DNA of 15,939 bases, from assembly GCA_037129475.1 (NCBI GenBank), contig JBAXUY010000069.1, positions 1-15,939 on the forward strand, read 5' to 3'. The translations under genes were made by a program, and so were the position numbers. This DNA is from RGVT01 sp037129475 (lineage in GTDB: Bacteria > Planctomycetota > Planctomycetia > Pirellulales > UBA1268). Below the pieces are notes generated by a model. That model saw only the letters and a program-made list of their open reading frames with translations. It ran no database searches and was not told where the DNA came from. This document shows, piece by piece, positions 1 through 6,415 of this stretch (position 1 is the first letter of the stretch; every line of letters starts with the position of its first letter).

Positions 1-212
1 TCGGCAGCGGCAACTGGGACGACCGCAGCATGCGGCTCAACTTCGAGTTCAACGTGGAGACCTACGACCGCGCCACGGCCGGCCGAATCGACAGGCACAT
101 CGCCGACGTGATCGCCCGGTCGCGGCCCAAGACGCTCGCCGAGGTCGACGACCGCAGCCTGCCCGTCCGACTTCGCGACGGGATCGCCCGGCTCTTTTCG
201 CCGTACCTGTAG
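1..212 (+). CDS. cls: Cardiolipin synthase / phospholipase D-family protein, C-terminal end (5' truncated)
   Basis: Only the last 69 codons are in the window; the reading frame is open from base 3. The visible start, GSGNWDDRSMRLNFEFNVE, matches the segment just after the second HKD motif of bacterial cardiolipin synthases, where family members read like GSANxDxRSxxLNFE. These membrane-associated enzymes join phosphatidyl groups to make cardiolipin. The catalytic HKD motifs and any membrane segments lie upstream of the window and cannot be checked. The last residues are LFSPYL. The TAG stop (210-212) lies inside the GTAG foot of the first palindromic repeat, so the native stop may have been replaced by the repeat. 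A different PLD-family enzyme is possible, but the RLNFE signature favours cardiolipin synthase. Confidence 0.75.
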   Translation, partial: GSGNWDDRSMRLNFEFNVETYDRATAGRIDRHIADVIARSRPKTLAEVDDRSLPVRLRDGIARLFSPYL

Positions 213-334
213 GGACGGGGCTCCAGCCCTGTCCACTGCACCACGTAGGGACAGGGCTCCAGCCCTGTCCACCGAACCACGTAGGGACAGGGCTCCAGCC
301 CTGTCCACCGACAGGCCTGAAGGCCTGTCGCTAC
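209..334 (+). repeat. REP-like palindrome array 1 (three direct copies, one inverted)
   Basis: Three palindromes lie at 213-234, 249-270 and 285-306, spaced exactly 36 bp. Each is preceded by GTAG. The arms are GGACAGGGCT and AGCCCTGTCC around a CC centre; copy 1 has a G in arm position 5, giving a G-U pair in plus-strand RNA. A fourth palindrome of a related subfamily lies at 309-330, with arms CGACAGGCCT and AGGCCTGTCG. It is followed by CTAC, so it is in inverted orientation. A GTAG foot plus a short palindrome is the known layout of REP elements recognised by RAYT transposases. The array separates cls from the mtn operon. It has no T-run typical of an intrinsic terminator, though the hairpins could still act at RNA level. 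Confidence 0.85.
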
Positions 335-341
335 CGGTCGG

Positions 342-370
342 TTGGCAGCGTTCACGCCATCACGTACAAC
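342..370 (+). promoter_or_regulatory. Candidate sigma70-type promoter of mtnB (leaderless)
   Basis: TTGGCA (342-347, five of six to TTGACA) and TACAAC (365-370, four of six to TATAAT) are separated by exactly 17 bp. The expected transcription start, about 7 nt after the -10 box, falls on or next to the A of the ATG at 378. No Shine-Dalgarno sequence precedes that ATG, which fits a leaderless transcript. An alternative in-frame TTG at 342 would overlap the -35 box. The assignment rests on consensus match and spacing only. Confidence 0.5.
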
Positions 371-377
371 GCCGATC

Positions 378-1067
378 ATGGCCCCAGCCGCTCCCCCCGC
401 CGCCGACCCCGCTGACGCCCTCCGGGCGATCGGGCGGGAGTTTCACGGCCGGTCGTGGTCACTCGGCACGAGCAGCAACTACAGCGTCGTGCTCGAGCGC
501 GAGCCGCTCGAACTGTTGATCACGGCCAGCGGCAAGGACAAGTCGGCCCTCGGCCGCGACGACTTCGTGCGGGTCGATGCCGGCGGGCGGTTGCTCGACG
601 GGGGCGTCGGCCGCAAGTCGTCGGCGGAGACGCTTTTGCACTGCCTCATCGCCGAACTCGTGCCGAGCCTCGGCGGGCTGCCGGTGGGCGCCGTCTTGCA
701 CACGCATTCGGTCTGGAGCACGATCCTCTCGAGGGCCGACCTTGCCCGGGGCAGCGTGCGGATCGAGGGCTTCGAGATGCTCAAGGGCTTGGAGGGCATC
801 GGCACCCACGACACCTGCGAGGAGGTGCCAATCTTCGCCAACAGCCAGGACATGGTGGAGCTCTCCGGCCGGATCCGCGAGCGGCTCTCGCAGGCCGACT
901 GGAGCGATCCACGCCGGCCGCCGGTGCACGGCTTCCTGCTCTCCGGGCACGGCCTCTACACGTGGGGCCGCGACCTTGCCGAGGCCCGGCGGCACATCGA
1001 GATCCACGAGTTTCTGTTCGAGGTCGTGGCGCGAAGCCGGATGCTCGCCGCGGCCGACACGCACTGA
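378..1067 (+). CDS. mtnB: Methylthioribulose-1-phosphate dehydratase MtnB
   Basis: This 229-residue class II aldolase-fold protein should dehydrate 5-methylthioribulose-1-phosphate to 2,3-diketo-5-methylthiopentyl-1-phosphate in the methionine salvage pathway, in the cytosol. The zinc site is recognisable as HTHS (H108, H110) and GHGLYTWG (H191). The catalytic acid is probably E133 in GFEMLKG, by analogy with human APIP. The N-terminal part carries the expected SxGTSSNYSV and ITASGKDK segments. I chose ATG 378 over the in-frame TTG 342 because family similarity starts after it and a promoter appears to overlap the TTG. The next gene starts 22 bp downstream and is mtnD, followed by mtnC, so the context supports MtnB rather than another class II aldolase such as a fuculose-phosphate aldolase. 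Confidence 0.9.
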   Translation: MAPAAPPAADPADALRAIGREFHGRSWSLGTSSNYSVVLEREPLELLITASGKDKSALGRDDFVRVDAGGRLLDGGVGRKSSAETLLHCLIAELVPSLGGLPVGAVLHTHSVWSTILSRADLARGSVRIEGFEMLKGLEGIGTHDTCEEVPIFANSQDMVELSGRIRERLSQADWSDPRRPPVHGFLLSGHGLYTWGRDLAEARRHIEIHEFLFEVVARSRMLAAADTH

Positions 1068-1076
1068 CCCACACGC

Positions 1077-1083
1077 GAAGGAG
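1077..1083 (+). promoter_or_regulatory. Ribosome binding site of mtnD
   Basis: GAAGGAG ends 6 nt before the ATG at 1090. It fixes this start against the many upstream in-frame codons, which lie inside mtnB in another frame. Confidence 0.8.
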
Positions 1084-1089
1084 TTTTTC

Positions 1090-1659
1090 ATGGCCGTCGT
1101 CACCGTGCCCGCCGAGGGCCGCCGGATCACCGATCCAGCCGAGATCACGTCGTTCCTCGCGTCGCACGGCATCGCCTACGACGTCTGGCCGCTGGCCGAC
1201 CGGGTCGACCCGGCCGCCCCGGCCGACACGATCCTCGCCGCCTACGCCCCCGAGATCGAAGAACTGAAGCGACGGGGCGGGTTCGTCACGGCCGACGTCG
1301 TCGACATCTATCCCGACACGCCGAACCTCGACGCCATGCTCGCGAAGTTCAACAAGGAGCACACGCACACCGAAGACGAGGTGCGGTTCATTCTCCAGGG
1401 CAGGGGGGTGTTTCACATCAATCCCGTGTCGCGACCCGTGTTCGCGATCGAGGTCTGGGCGGGCGACATGATCAGCGTGCCCCTGGGCACCCGGCACTGG
1501 TTCGACCTGTGTACCGATCGGCGGATCCGCGCGATCCGGCTGTTTCAGGACATGAGCGGCTGGACGCCGCACTATCTCGACGATGGCGTGCATGCAGGCT
1601 TCGAGCCACTCTGCTTCGGGCCGGCCTGGATCCCGCCCGCCGGAAGGATCGCCACGTGA
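1090..1659 (+). CDS. mtnD: Acireductone dioxygenase MtnD
   Basis: This 189-residue cupin protein should oxidise 1,2-dihydroxy-3-keto-5-methylthiopentene with O2. The iron form gives 2-keto-4-methylthiobutyrate and formate, the immediate precursor of methionine; the nickel form gives the off-pathway product with CO. The metal ligands are visible: H91, H93 and E97 in EHTHTEDEVRF and H136 in GTRHWFD. Length is typical of bacterial ARD (about 180-190 residues). The ATG at 1090 has a good Shine-Dalgarno (1077-1083). The stop codon TGA overlaps the GTG start of mtnC in GTGA, indicating translational coupling. Which metal is used cannot be told from sequence. Confidence 0.95.
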   Translation: MAVVTVPAEGRRITDPAEITSFLASHGIAYDVWPLADRVDPAAPADTILAAYAPEIEELKRRGGFVTADVVDIYPDTPNLDAMLAKFNKEHTHTEDEVRFILQGRGVFHINPVSRPVFAIEVWAGDMISVPLGTRHWFDLCTDRRIRAIRLFQDMSGWTPHYLDDGVHAGFEPLCFGPAWIPPAGRIAT

Positions 1660-2354
1660 TCGTGTTCGACGGCCGCGGGATCCTTCTCGACGTCGAGGGG
1701 ACCACCTCGTCGATCTCGTTTGTCTACGACGTGCTGTTCGAGTTTGCGAAGCGGCACGTTGGCGACTTTGTGTCGCGTCATGCAGGCGACCCGCTCGTAT
1801 GCGGCCTCGCCGCACAGCTTGCCGCCGAAACCGGCACCGACCCACAGGCCGGCCCCGAACGGCTCGCACTGGCCGCGATCGACCTCATGAACCGCGACGT
1901 GAAAAGCACGCCGCTCAAGGCCCTCCAGGGGCTCATCTGGCGAACCGGATTCGAGTCGGGTGAGCTCGTGGCCCACGTGTTTCCCGACGTGCCACCCGCC
2001 CTGGAGCAATGGGCCGCTTCCGGCCTCGACGTGCGGATTTATTCGTCGGGATCGATCGAGGCGCAGAAACTGTTTTTCGGCCACACCGCCGCCGGGAATC
2101 TTCTGCCCGCTCTCCGCGGTCATTACGACACGACGACCGGTCCGAAACGGGAGGCGTCAAGCTACGCAAAGATTGCCGCCGACATGGGGATCGAGCCGCG
2201 GCAGATTTTGTTCGTGAGCGACGTGGGGGCGGAACTTGACGCGGCCCGCACCGCAGGCATGGCGACGGCCCTGGCGATTCGCCCGGGTAACCGGGAGGCG
2301 GGCGGTCTGTTCGTGCACGAGCCGGTGGAGTCGTTCACGGAAATCGTCGTCTGA
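1656..2354 (+). CDS. mtnC: Enolase-phosphatase E1, MtnC
   Basis: This 232-residue HAD-superfamily enzyme should both enolise and dephosphorylate the diketo-phosphate made by MtnB, giving the acireductone used by MtnD. It replaces the separate MtnW and MtnX steps of Bacillus. HAD motif I appears as ILLDVEGTTSSISFVYDV (D12, E14), motif II as IYSSGS, and the later motifs as GPKREASSY (lysine) and ILFVSDVGAELDAA. The start is the GTG at 1656, overlapping the mtnD stop by 4 nt, with GGAAGGA (1642-1648) 7 nt upstream. Family homology begins immediately after this start. Together with mtnB and mtnD it forms a compact three-step salvage module. mtnA, mtnK and an MTA nucleosidase/phosphorylase are not in the window. 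Confidence 0.95.
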   Translation: MIVFDGRGILLDVEGTTSSISFVYDVLFEFAKRHVGDFVSRHAGDPLVCGLAAQLAAETGTDPQAGPERLALAAIDLMNRDVKSTPLKALQGLIWRTGFESGELVAHVFPDVPPALEQWAASGLDVRIYSSGSIEAQKLFFGHTAAGNLLPALRGHYDTTTGPKREASSYAKIAADMGIEPRQILFVSDVGAELDAARTAGMATALAIRPGNREAGGLFVHEPVESFTEIVV

Positions 2355-2398
2355 CGCCGATACTCCCCCCGATGATGGCCACGCAGGGACGTTCACGC

Positions 2399-3586
2399 AT
2401 GACCGACACCGCCGTCCGCTGTGCCGTGGGGGTGTCGACCGACACCGACATCACGGCGGCGCTCCACGCGGCGGCCGCCGAGGCCCGCGCCGGGCTTGGT
2501 CCCGCGGGCGCGGACCTCGCGGTGGTGTTCGTCTCGGGCGGCCACGACACGCCCGTGCGATCCGCCCTGGAGGGACTGGCCGACCTGCTCGGCGTGCCGC
2601 ACGTGCTCGCGGCGACGGCCGAGGCCGTGCTCGCCGGCGGGCACGAATATGAATCGGGGCCCGCGGTGGTCGTCTGGCTGGCGCGCCTGCCGGGCGCGAC
2701 GATCGTGCCGCTGTCGCTCGAGTACGCCCAATCGGTCGATGGCGGCGTATTCCTCGGCTGGCCCGAAGAGCTCGACGGCGAGTGGCCCGCCGACGCCACG
2801 CTGCTTCTGCTCGCCGATCCATTTTCATTTGACGTGGAGCGGCTCATGCGCCGCATGGATGAAGACCATCCCGGCGTTCCCGTGATCGGTGGGTTCGCCA
2901 GCGGCGGCACGCGGCCGGGCAGCAACACGCTCGTCGTGGGGCAGTCGTCCTACGATTCTGGCGCGGTGGGCGTCGTGATCGGCGGCGCGGCGATCCGCCC
3001 GGTCGTCTCCCAGGGCTGCCGGCCGATCGGTGAACCGCTCGTGATCACGAAGGCGGAGGAAAACCTGATCGTCGAGCTGGGGGGCCGCCCGGCGCTCGAG
3101 CGGCTCCGCGAGATCTACGGCGGGCTCGACCCGGCCACGCAGCAGCTCGTGAAGACGTCGCTCCACGTCGGCCGCGCCGCGAGCGAATATCAGGATCATC
3201 GGCAGCGGGGCACGTTTCTCGTGCGCAACGTCGTCGGTGCCGATCCCGAAATGGGCGTGCTCGCGATCGGCGACGCGGTGCGGGTGGGGCAGACCGTGCA
3301 GTTCCACGTGCGCGACGCGGAGTCGGCCCACGACGACCTCGTGGCGCTCCTCGCAGATCGCCGAATCGAGCGTGCGGTCGCGCCGGCTGGCGCCCTCGTG
3401 TTCACCTGCAACGGCCGCGGCTCCCGGCTCTTCGACGCACCGCACCACGATGCAGCCTGCCTGCAGGAGAGCCTCGGGCCGATGCCTGCCGCCGGGTTTT
3501 TCGCCCAGGGCGAGTTCGGCCAGATCGGGCGCCGGAACTGCCTGCACGGATTCACGGCGAGCATCGCCCTCTTCGAGCAACGCTGA
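2399..3586 (+). CDS. FIST-domain (FIST_N/FIST_C) sensory protein
   Basis: A 395-residue protein with the FIST arrangement: an N-terminal FIST_N domain (roughly residues 20-195) and a C-terminal FIST_C domain (roughly 215-375). Recognisable stretches are AVGVSTDTDITAAL near the start, PVIGGFASGG in the middle, and FTCNGRGSRLF and PAAGFFAQGEFG near the end. FIST domains are proposed small-molecule (possibly amino-acid) sensors, often linked to signalling proteins. Here the domain stands alone, with no output domain or signal peptide seen. An ATG at 2372 is also in frame; I prefer 2399 because GCAGGGA lies 9 nt upstream and conserved sequence begins just after it. It starts 44 bp after mtnC, so it may be cotranscribed, but a link to methionine salvage is speculation. 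Confidence 0.8.
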   Translation: MTDTAVRCAVGVSTDTDITAALHAAAAEARAGLGPAGADLAVVFVSGGHDTPVRSALEGLADLLGVPHVLAATAEAVLAGGHEYESGPAVVVWLARLPGATIVPLSLEYAQSVDGGVFLGWPEELDGEWPADATLLLLADPFSFDVERLMRRMDEDHPGVPVIGGFASGGTRPGSNTLVVGQSSYDSGAVGVVIGGAAIRPVVSQGCRPIGEPLVITKAEENLIVELGGRPALERLREIYGGLDPATQQLVKTSLHVGRAASEYQDHRQRGTFLVRNVVGADPEMGVLAIGDAVRVGQTVQFHVRDAESAHDDLVALLADRRIERAVAPAGALVFTCNGRGSRLFDAPHHDAACLQESLGPMPAAGFFAQGEFGQIGRRNCLHGFTASIALFEQR

Positions 3587-3587
3587 G

Positions 3588-3756
3588 TTTCCGCAGAGTG
3601 CCACTCTGCGGCTACAAAAGCGCGGTCGTACCGCCGTGTAGGTGCAGACTGGCAGTCTGCACACCCTGGCGTTTTCCGCAGAGTGCCACTCTGCGGCTAC
3701 AAAAGCACGGTCGTACCGCAATGTAGGTGCAGACTGGCAGTCTGCACACCCTGGCG
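3588..3756 (+). repeat. REP-like array 2: two tandem 85-bp inverted/direct palindrome pairs
   Basis: An 85-bp unit occurs twice (from about 3588 and 3673) with only a few differences. Each unit has an inverted palindrome with arms CCGCAGAGTG and CACTCTGCGG followed by CTAC (3591-3611 and 3676-3696). It also has a direct palindrome with arms GTGCAGACTG and CAGTCTGCAC preceded by GTAG (3642-3662 and 3727-3747). Between them lies a small hairpin-like stretch with CGGT and ACCG around CGT. The inverted-plus-direct pairing resembles a BIME (paired REP mosaic). The array begins 4 bp after the FIST stop codon and ends before the promoter of the lipoprotein gene. Confidence 0.85.
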
Positions 3757-3774
3757 CCTGCCACGAATTTGCCG

Positions 3775-3803
3775 TTGTCACGGCCCGCCCGCCGATCTAC
3801 TTT
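3775..3803 (+). promoter_or_regulatory. Candidate sigma70-type promoter of the lipoprotein gene
   Basis: TTGTCA (3775-3780, five of six to consensus), a 17-bp spacer, then TACTTT (3798-3803, three of six). The predicted start of transcription would be near 3810, leaving a leader of about 25 nt before the ATG at 3836. The promoter sits directly after REP-like array 2, which fits a transcription-unit boundary. Confidence 0.45.
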
Positions 3804-3835
3804 CCCGCCTCTGTCCCGCACCAGAGGCGTCCGAC

Positions 3836-4177
3836 ATGAAGTGGCTCCCGTTATTGTTTCCGGTCGTCTGCACGCTCGCGGTCGCCGCAGGCTGTGCGCA
3901 CAACCACGGCAACAACTATGCATACGCACCGCCCTACGCGCCGCCGGTCTATCCGCAGCCGCCGGGCGCCGCACAGCCCGTGTCGTATGCCGCGCCGGTG
4001 GCCGGGGCACCTGTCGGCGCGCCGATCGTCGGTGCGCCGGGACCGGCTCCCGCGGGGGTGATCGTCGCCGGTCAATCAACGCCGTGTCCGCAGGGATGCC
4101 CGGATGGCATGGTCGTGGGCGCCTCCGGCGTCGTCGACGGTGGTGGCCAGACGCCGCCGTGTCCGCCCGGGCCGTAG
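3836..4177 (+). CDS. Small Pro/Ala/Gly-rich predicted lipoprotein
   Basis: A 113-residue protein of unknown function. It begins MKWLPLLFPVVCTLAVAAGC: a lysine, a hydrophobic core and a lipobox-like AAGC, so C20 is the likely lipidated residue. The mature part is low-complexity: a short His/Asn stretch (AHNHGNNYAYAP), then Pro/Ala/Gly/Val repeats such as APVAGAPVGAPIVGAPGPAP, and a Cys/Pro-rich tail with CPQGCPDG and PPCPPGP. No known domain is recognised. The composition suggests a surface or periplasmic lipoprotein of the kind planctomycetes encode in number. It appears to have its own promoter (3775-3803). The TAG stop again occurs in a GTAG context, but no clear palindrome follows. Confidence 0.65.
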   Translation: MKWLPLLFPVVCTLAVAAGCAHNHGNNYAYAPPYAPPVYPQPPGAAQPVSYAAPVAGAPVGAPIVGAPGPAPAGVIVAGQSTPCPQGCPDGMVVGASGVVDGGGQTPPCPPGP

Positions 4178-4200
4178 CGCCGCGAGGTGCGCTGGCGGGG

Positions 4201-4233
4201 TATAGTGTCGCTGCCGCTGTCACGCACCGTGAC
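4201..4233 (+). promoter_or_regulatory. Candidate -10 box and operator-like inverted repeat upstream of the methyltransferase
   Basis: TATAGT (4201-4206) in the context GGGGTATAGTG is a plausible -10 element, without a convincing -35 box. An inverted repeat with arms GTCACG and CGTGAC around CAC (4219-4233) follows it, where a repressor could block transcription. Both are short matches and could be chance. Confidence 0.3.
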
Positions 4234-4250
4234 CGTGGTGGAGACGCTGC

Positions 4251-4979
4251 GTGTCACGTTCCTGGTCGGTCGCCCAGTCGCGCAGTCCTGAGCTCATGGA
4301 CGATCCGGCGCTCGACGCCGGCGAGCATCTCGAGGCCCTCACGGCTCTCGCGCGGATCAATGCCATCTCCCGGACTGCGGCCCAGCTCGCGGCCGGTGTC
4401 CGCCGGCTCGCGTCGGCACGGCAACGCGTCGCAGGGCCAATCCACGTCGTCGATGTCGCGTGCGGTGGCGGCGACGTGACCGTCGACCTCGCTCGACGTC
4501 TTGGCCCGGGATACCGTGTCACCGGCATCGACATGAGCCCGCGGGCCGTCGAGCGTGCGGCGGAGCACGCGGCCCGCCACAGCGTCGCCACCGCATCCTT
4601 CAGCGTGTGCGACGTGCTCGCCTCCGCCTGCCCGCCGTGCGACGTCGCCGTGAGCTCACTGTTCTTCCATCATCTCGACGACGGCGCCGCGGCCGACGTG
4701 CTGCGCGGCATGGCCACGGCCGCCGCGACAGGGGGCGTGGTCTCCGACCTCGTGCGCAGCCGGCGCGGGCTCGCCCTCGCTTTCCTGGCCACGTACGTGC
4801 TGACCACCTCACGCGTGGCCCGGATCGACGGACCGCTGTCGGTGCGGGCGGCCCGCACGCTCGACGAGTATCGGAGGCTCGTCACGGACGCCGGGCTGGC
4901 CGACGCCCGCATTCGCCGCGTGTGGCCGGAACGCGCGATCATCGAATGGACCACGACGGCCGTCGGAGGCCGCGCATGA
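4251..4979 (+). CDS. Class I SAM-dependent methyltransferase
   Basis: A 242-residue Rossmann-fold methyltransferase of the UbiE-like type. Motif I is VVDVACGGGDVTVDLARR (about residues 66-83) and the acidic residue after strand 2 is D94 in VTGIDMSPRAVERA. The motif IV region reads CDVAVSSLFFHHLDD. The N-terminal ELMDDPALDAGEHLEALTAL resembles methyltransferases often found beside FAD oxidoreductases and type III polyketide synthases. The substrate is unknown; a quinone-like or polyketide-derived lipid is a guess. I used the GTG at 4251 because GGTGGAG lies 7 nt upstream; an ATG at 4296 is an alternative. The stop overlaps the start of the next gene in ATGA, so the two are translationally coupled. 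Confidence 0.85.
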   Translation: MSRSWSVAQSRSPELMDDPALDAGEHLEALTALARINAISRTAAQLAAGVRRLASARQRVAGPIHVVDVACGGGDVTVDLARRLGPGYRVTGIDMSPRAVERAAEHAARHSVATASFSVCDVLASACPPCDVAVSSLFFHHLDDGAAADVLRGMATAAATGGVVSDLVRSRRGLALAFLATYVLTTSRVARIDGPLSVRAARTLDEYRRLVTDAGLADARIRRVWPERAIIEWTTTAVGGRA

Positions 4980-6181
4980 TCGACGCCACGGTCGACCTCG
5001 CCGGGGCTGCAACGGTCGCGTGGGACGTGCTCGTGATCGGCGCCGGGCCCGCCGGTGCGGCGGCCGCGCTCCGACTCGTGCGGCTCGGCCGGCGCGTGCT
5101 GCTCGTCGATCGCAGCGGGTTTCCCCGGCCGAAGGTGTGTGGCTGCTGCCTGTCGCCCGCTGCGGTGCGCGAACTCGCCGCCCTCGATCTATCGCCCGGA
5201 CGGCTGCCGCCGGGCGTGCCCCTCGACTCCGTGTGGATCGCATCGTCAGGGAGGCAGGCCCGCATCGACACCACGGGCGGGGCGACGCTGTCACGCGAGG
5301 CGCTCGACTCGGCCCTCGTGCGTGCCGCGATCGACGAAGGATCCGCCTGGCTGCCAGCGGCAACCGTCACGGAGATCGAGGACACCGACACGGGGGCCGT
5401 GGCAACCATCCGCGGGCCGACCGCGACCGCCGCCGCGATCCGGGCGAACATCGTCGTGATCGCCGCCGGCCTCGCCGACGCGATCCGCATCCGCCGCCCG
5501 GGAGCGGGCCACGACGACGCTGCCACACCTCGGCCGCGGCGGATCGCACGGACGAGTTTCATCGGGCTCGGGGCCACGTTGCCGGCCGACGTGGGCGAAC
5601 TGCCGGCCGGCCAGCTCGTCATGGCGGTGGGCAGGGCGGGCTACGCGGGGATCGTGCGGCTCGAGGACGGACGGATCGACCTGGCCGCCGCCGTCGACCC
5701 CGGCGCGATTTCCGCCGCGGGATCACCGGTGACCGTGATCGACGCCATCCTGACCGACGTCGGTGGCATCGCGCGGGACAGCGTCCCCGGCGACGCGCTC
5801 GCCACGGCGGCCGTCAGGGCCACTCCGGCGCTCACCCACACGACCCCGCTCACGGCCGGCGCGCGGGGCGCGATCATCCGGATCGGCGATGCCGCGGCCT
5901 ACGTCGAACCGTTCACCGGAGAAGGGATGGGCTGGGCGTTGGCCAGCGCCCGCGTGCTGGTCGGGTCACTCGAGGCCGCTCCGTCGCTGACCGGGTTTCA
6001 CGCCGAATTCACCGCCGCGCATGCCCGCGTGTTTGCCGCGCATCACGCGCGTTGCCGCCGCGTGGCCGCCCTCGTGCGGCTGCCATGGCTGTTCGCCGGG
6101 GCGGTGCAGGCCGCCCGCCTGTCGCCGGCCGTCGCTGCACGGACCGTTCCCTGGGTGGTCGGCAACGGGAGGCTCGCCTGA
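4976..6181 (+). CDS. FAD-dependent oxidoreductase, geranylgeranyl reductase family
   Basis: A 401-residue flavoprotein. The N-terminal dinucleotide-binding motif is VLVIGAGPAGAAAALRL (G22, G24, G27), with an acidic residue at the end of strand 2 in VLLVDRSGFPRPK (D45). The family's Cys-rich segment is KVCGCCLSP (about 53-61). The second FAD-binding motif is GDAAAYVEPFTGEGMG (D305). Geranylgeranyl reductase-family enzymes reduce isoprenoid chains or act as hydroxylases and dehydrogenases in secondary metabolism; the exact reaction here is unknown. The ATG at 4976 overlaps the methyltransferase stop and has GGAGG (4965-4969) 6 nt upstream. The pair probably modifies one shared small lipophilic substrate. 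REP-like array 3 begins about 20 bp after its stop. Confidence 0.85.
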   Translation: MIDATVDLAGAATVAWDVLVIGAGPAGAAAALRLVRLGRRVLLVDRSGFPRPKVCGCCLSPAAVRELAALDLSPGRLPPGVPLDSVWIASSGRQARIDTTGGATLSREALDSALVRAAIDEGSAWLPAATVTEIEDTDTGAVATIRGPTATAAAIRANIVVIAAGLADAIRIRRPGAGHDDAATPRPRRIARTSFIGLGATLPADVGELPAGQLVMAVGRAGYAGIVRLEDGRIDLAAAVDPGAISAAGSPVTVIDAILTDVGGIARDSVPGDALATAAVRATPALTHTTPLTAGARGAIIRIGDAAAYVEPFTGEGMGWALASARVLVGSLEAAPSLTGFHAEFTAAHARVFAAHHARCRRVAALVRLPWLFAGAVQAARLSPAVAARTVPWVVGNGRLA

Positions 6182-6203
6182 GTCGCACGCTGCCTCACAC
6201 GCC

Positions 6204-6310
6204 GTAGCCGCAGAGTGGCACTCCGCGGAACCCGCTTCACCGTAGCCGCAGAGTGGTACTCTGCGGAATGTTGCGGTGCAGCGGTGTGCAGACTGCCAGT
6301 CTGCACCCAC
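6204..6310 (+). repeat. REP-like array 3 (two direct, one inverted)
   Basis: Two direct elements of the CCGCAGAGTG subfamily lie at 6208-6228 and 6246-6266, each preceded by GTAG (6204-6207 and 6242-6245). Each has one imperfect pair: A-C in plus-strand RNA for the first, G-U for the second. A third palindrome (6286-6306) has arms GTGCAGACTG and CAGTCTGCAC with a C centre, the inverted orientation, and is followed by CCAC where CTAC would be expected. These are the same two subfamilies as in array 2, in the opposite arrangement. Confidence 0.8.
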
Positions 6311-6363
6311 GGCGTGGTGGCGGGGCCGAAAAACGATCTGATGCGGGTTCCGCGACAAGTCCC

Positions 6364-6369
6364 TACACT
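6364..6369 (+). promoter_or_regulatory. Candidate -10 box upstream of glgE
   Basis: TACACT lies 46 nt before the glgE start and just after array 3. No convincing -35 hexamer is seen at 16-18 bp upstream, so this is tentative. Confidence 0.25.
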
Positions 6370-6403
6370 GCCGCCCGGTGCACGAGACGCGACGGCGATT
6401 CAC

Positions 6404-6407
6404 GGAG
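6404..6407 (+). promoter_or_regulatory. Ribosome binding site that sets the glgE start
   Basis: GGAG in the context ACGGAGCGA lies 8 nt before GTG 6416. It supports this start over a GTG at 6215 whose extra residues are translated REP sequence. Confidence 0.6.
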
Positions 6408-6415
6408 CGACGACG

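Noticed and set aside
209..334. CRISPR-like spacing of 36-bp repeats
   Set aside because: The spacers are about 10 bp and nearly identical, and the repeats are palindromes with a GTAG foot; no cas genes are present.
342..377. TTG start extending MtnB by 12 residues
   Set aside because: The TTG forms part of a good -35 box and the extra residues show no family similarity.
62..379. 105-codon minus-strand frame over array 1
   Set aside because: It consists of repeat-encoded tandem peptides and overlaps the cls end; not a gene.
3642..3839. 65-codon plus-strand frame through REP array 2
   Set aside because: Most of its residues are translated repeat sequence; it runs past the lipoprotein start in another frame.
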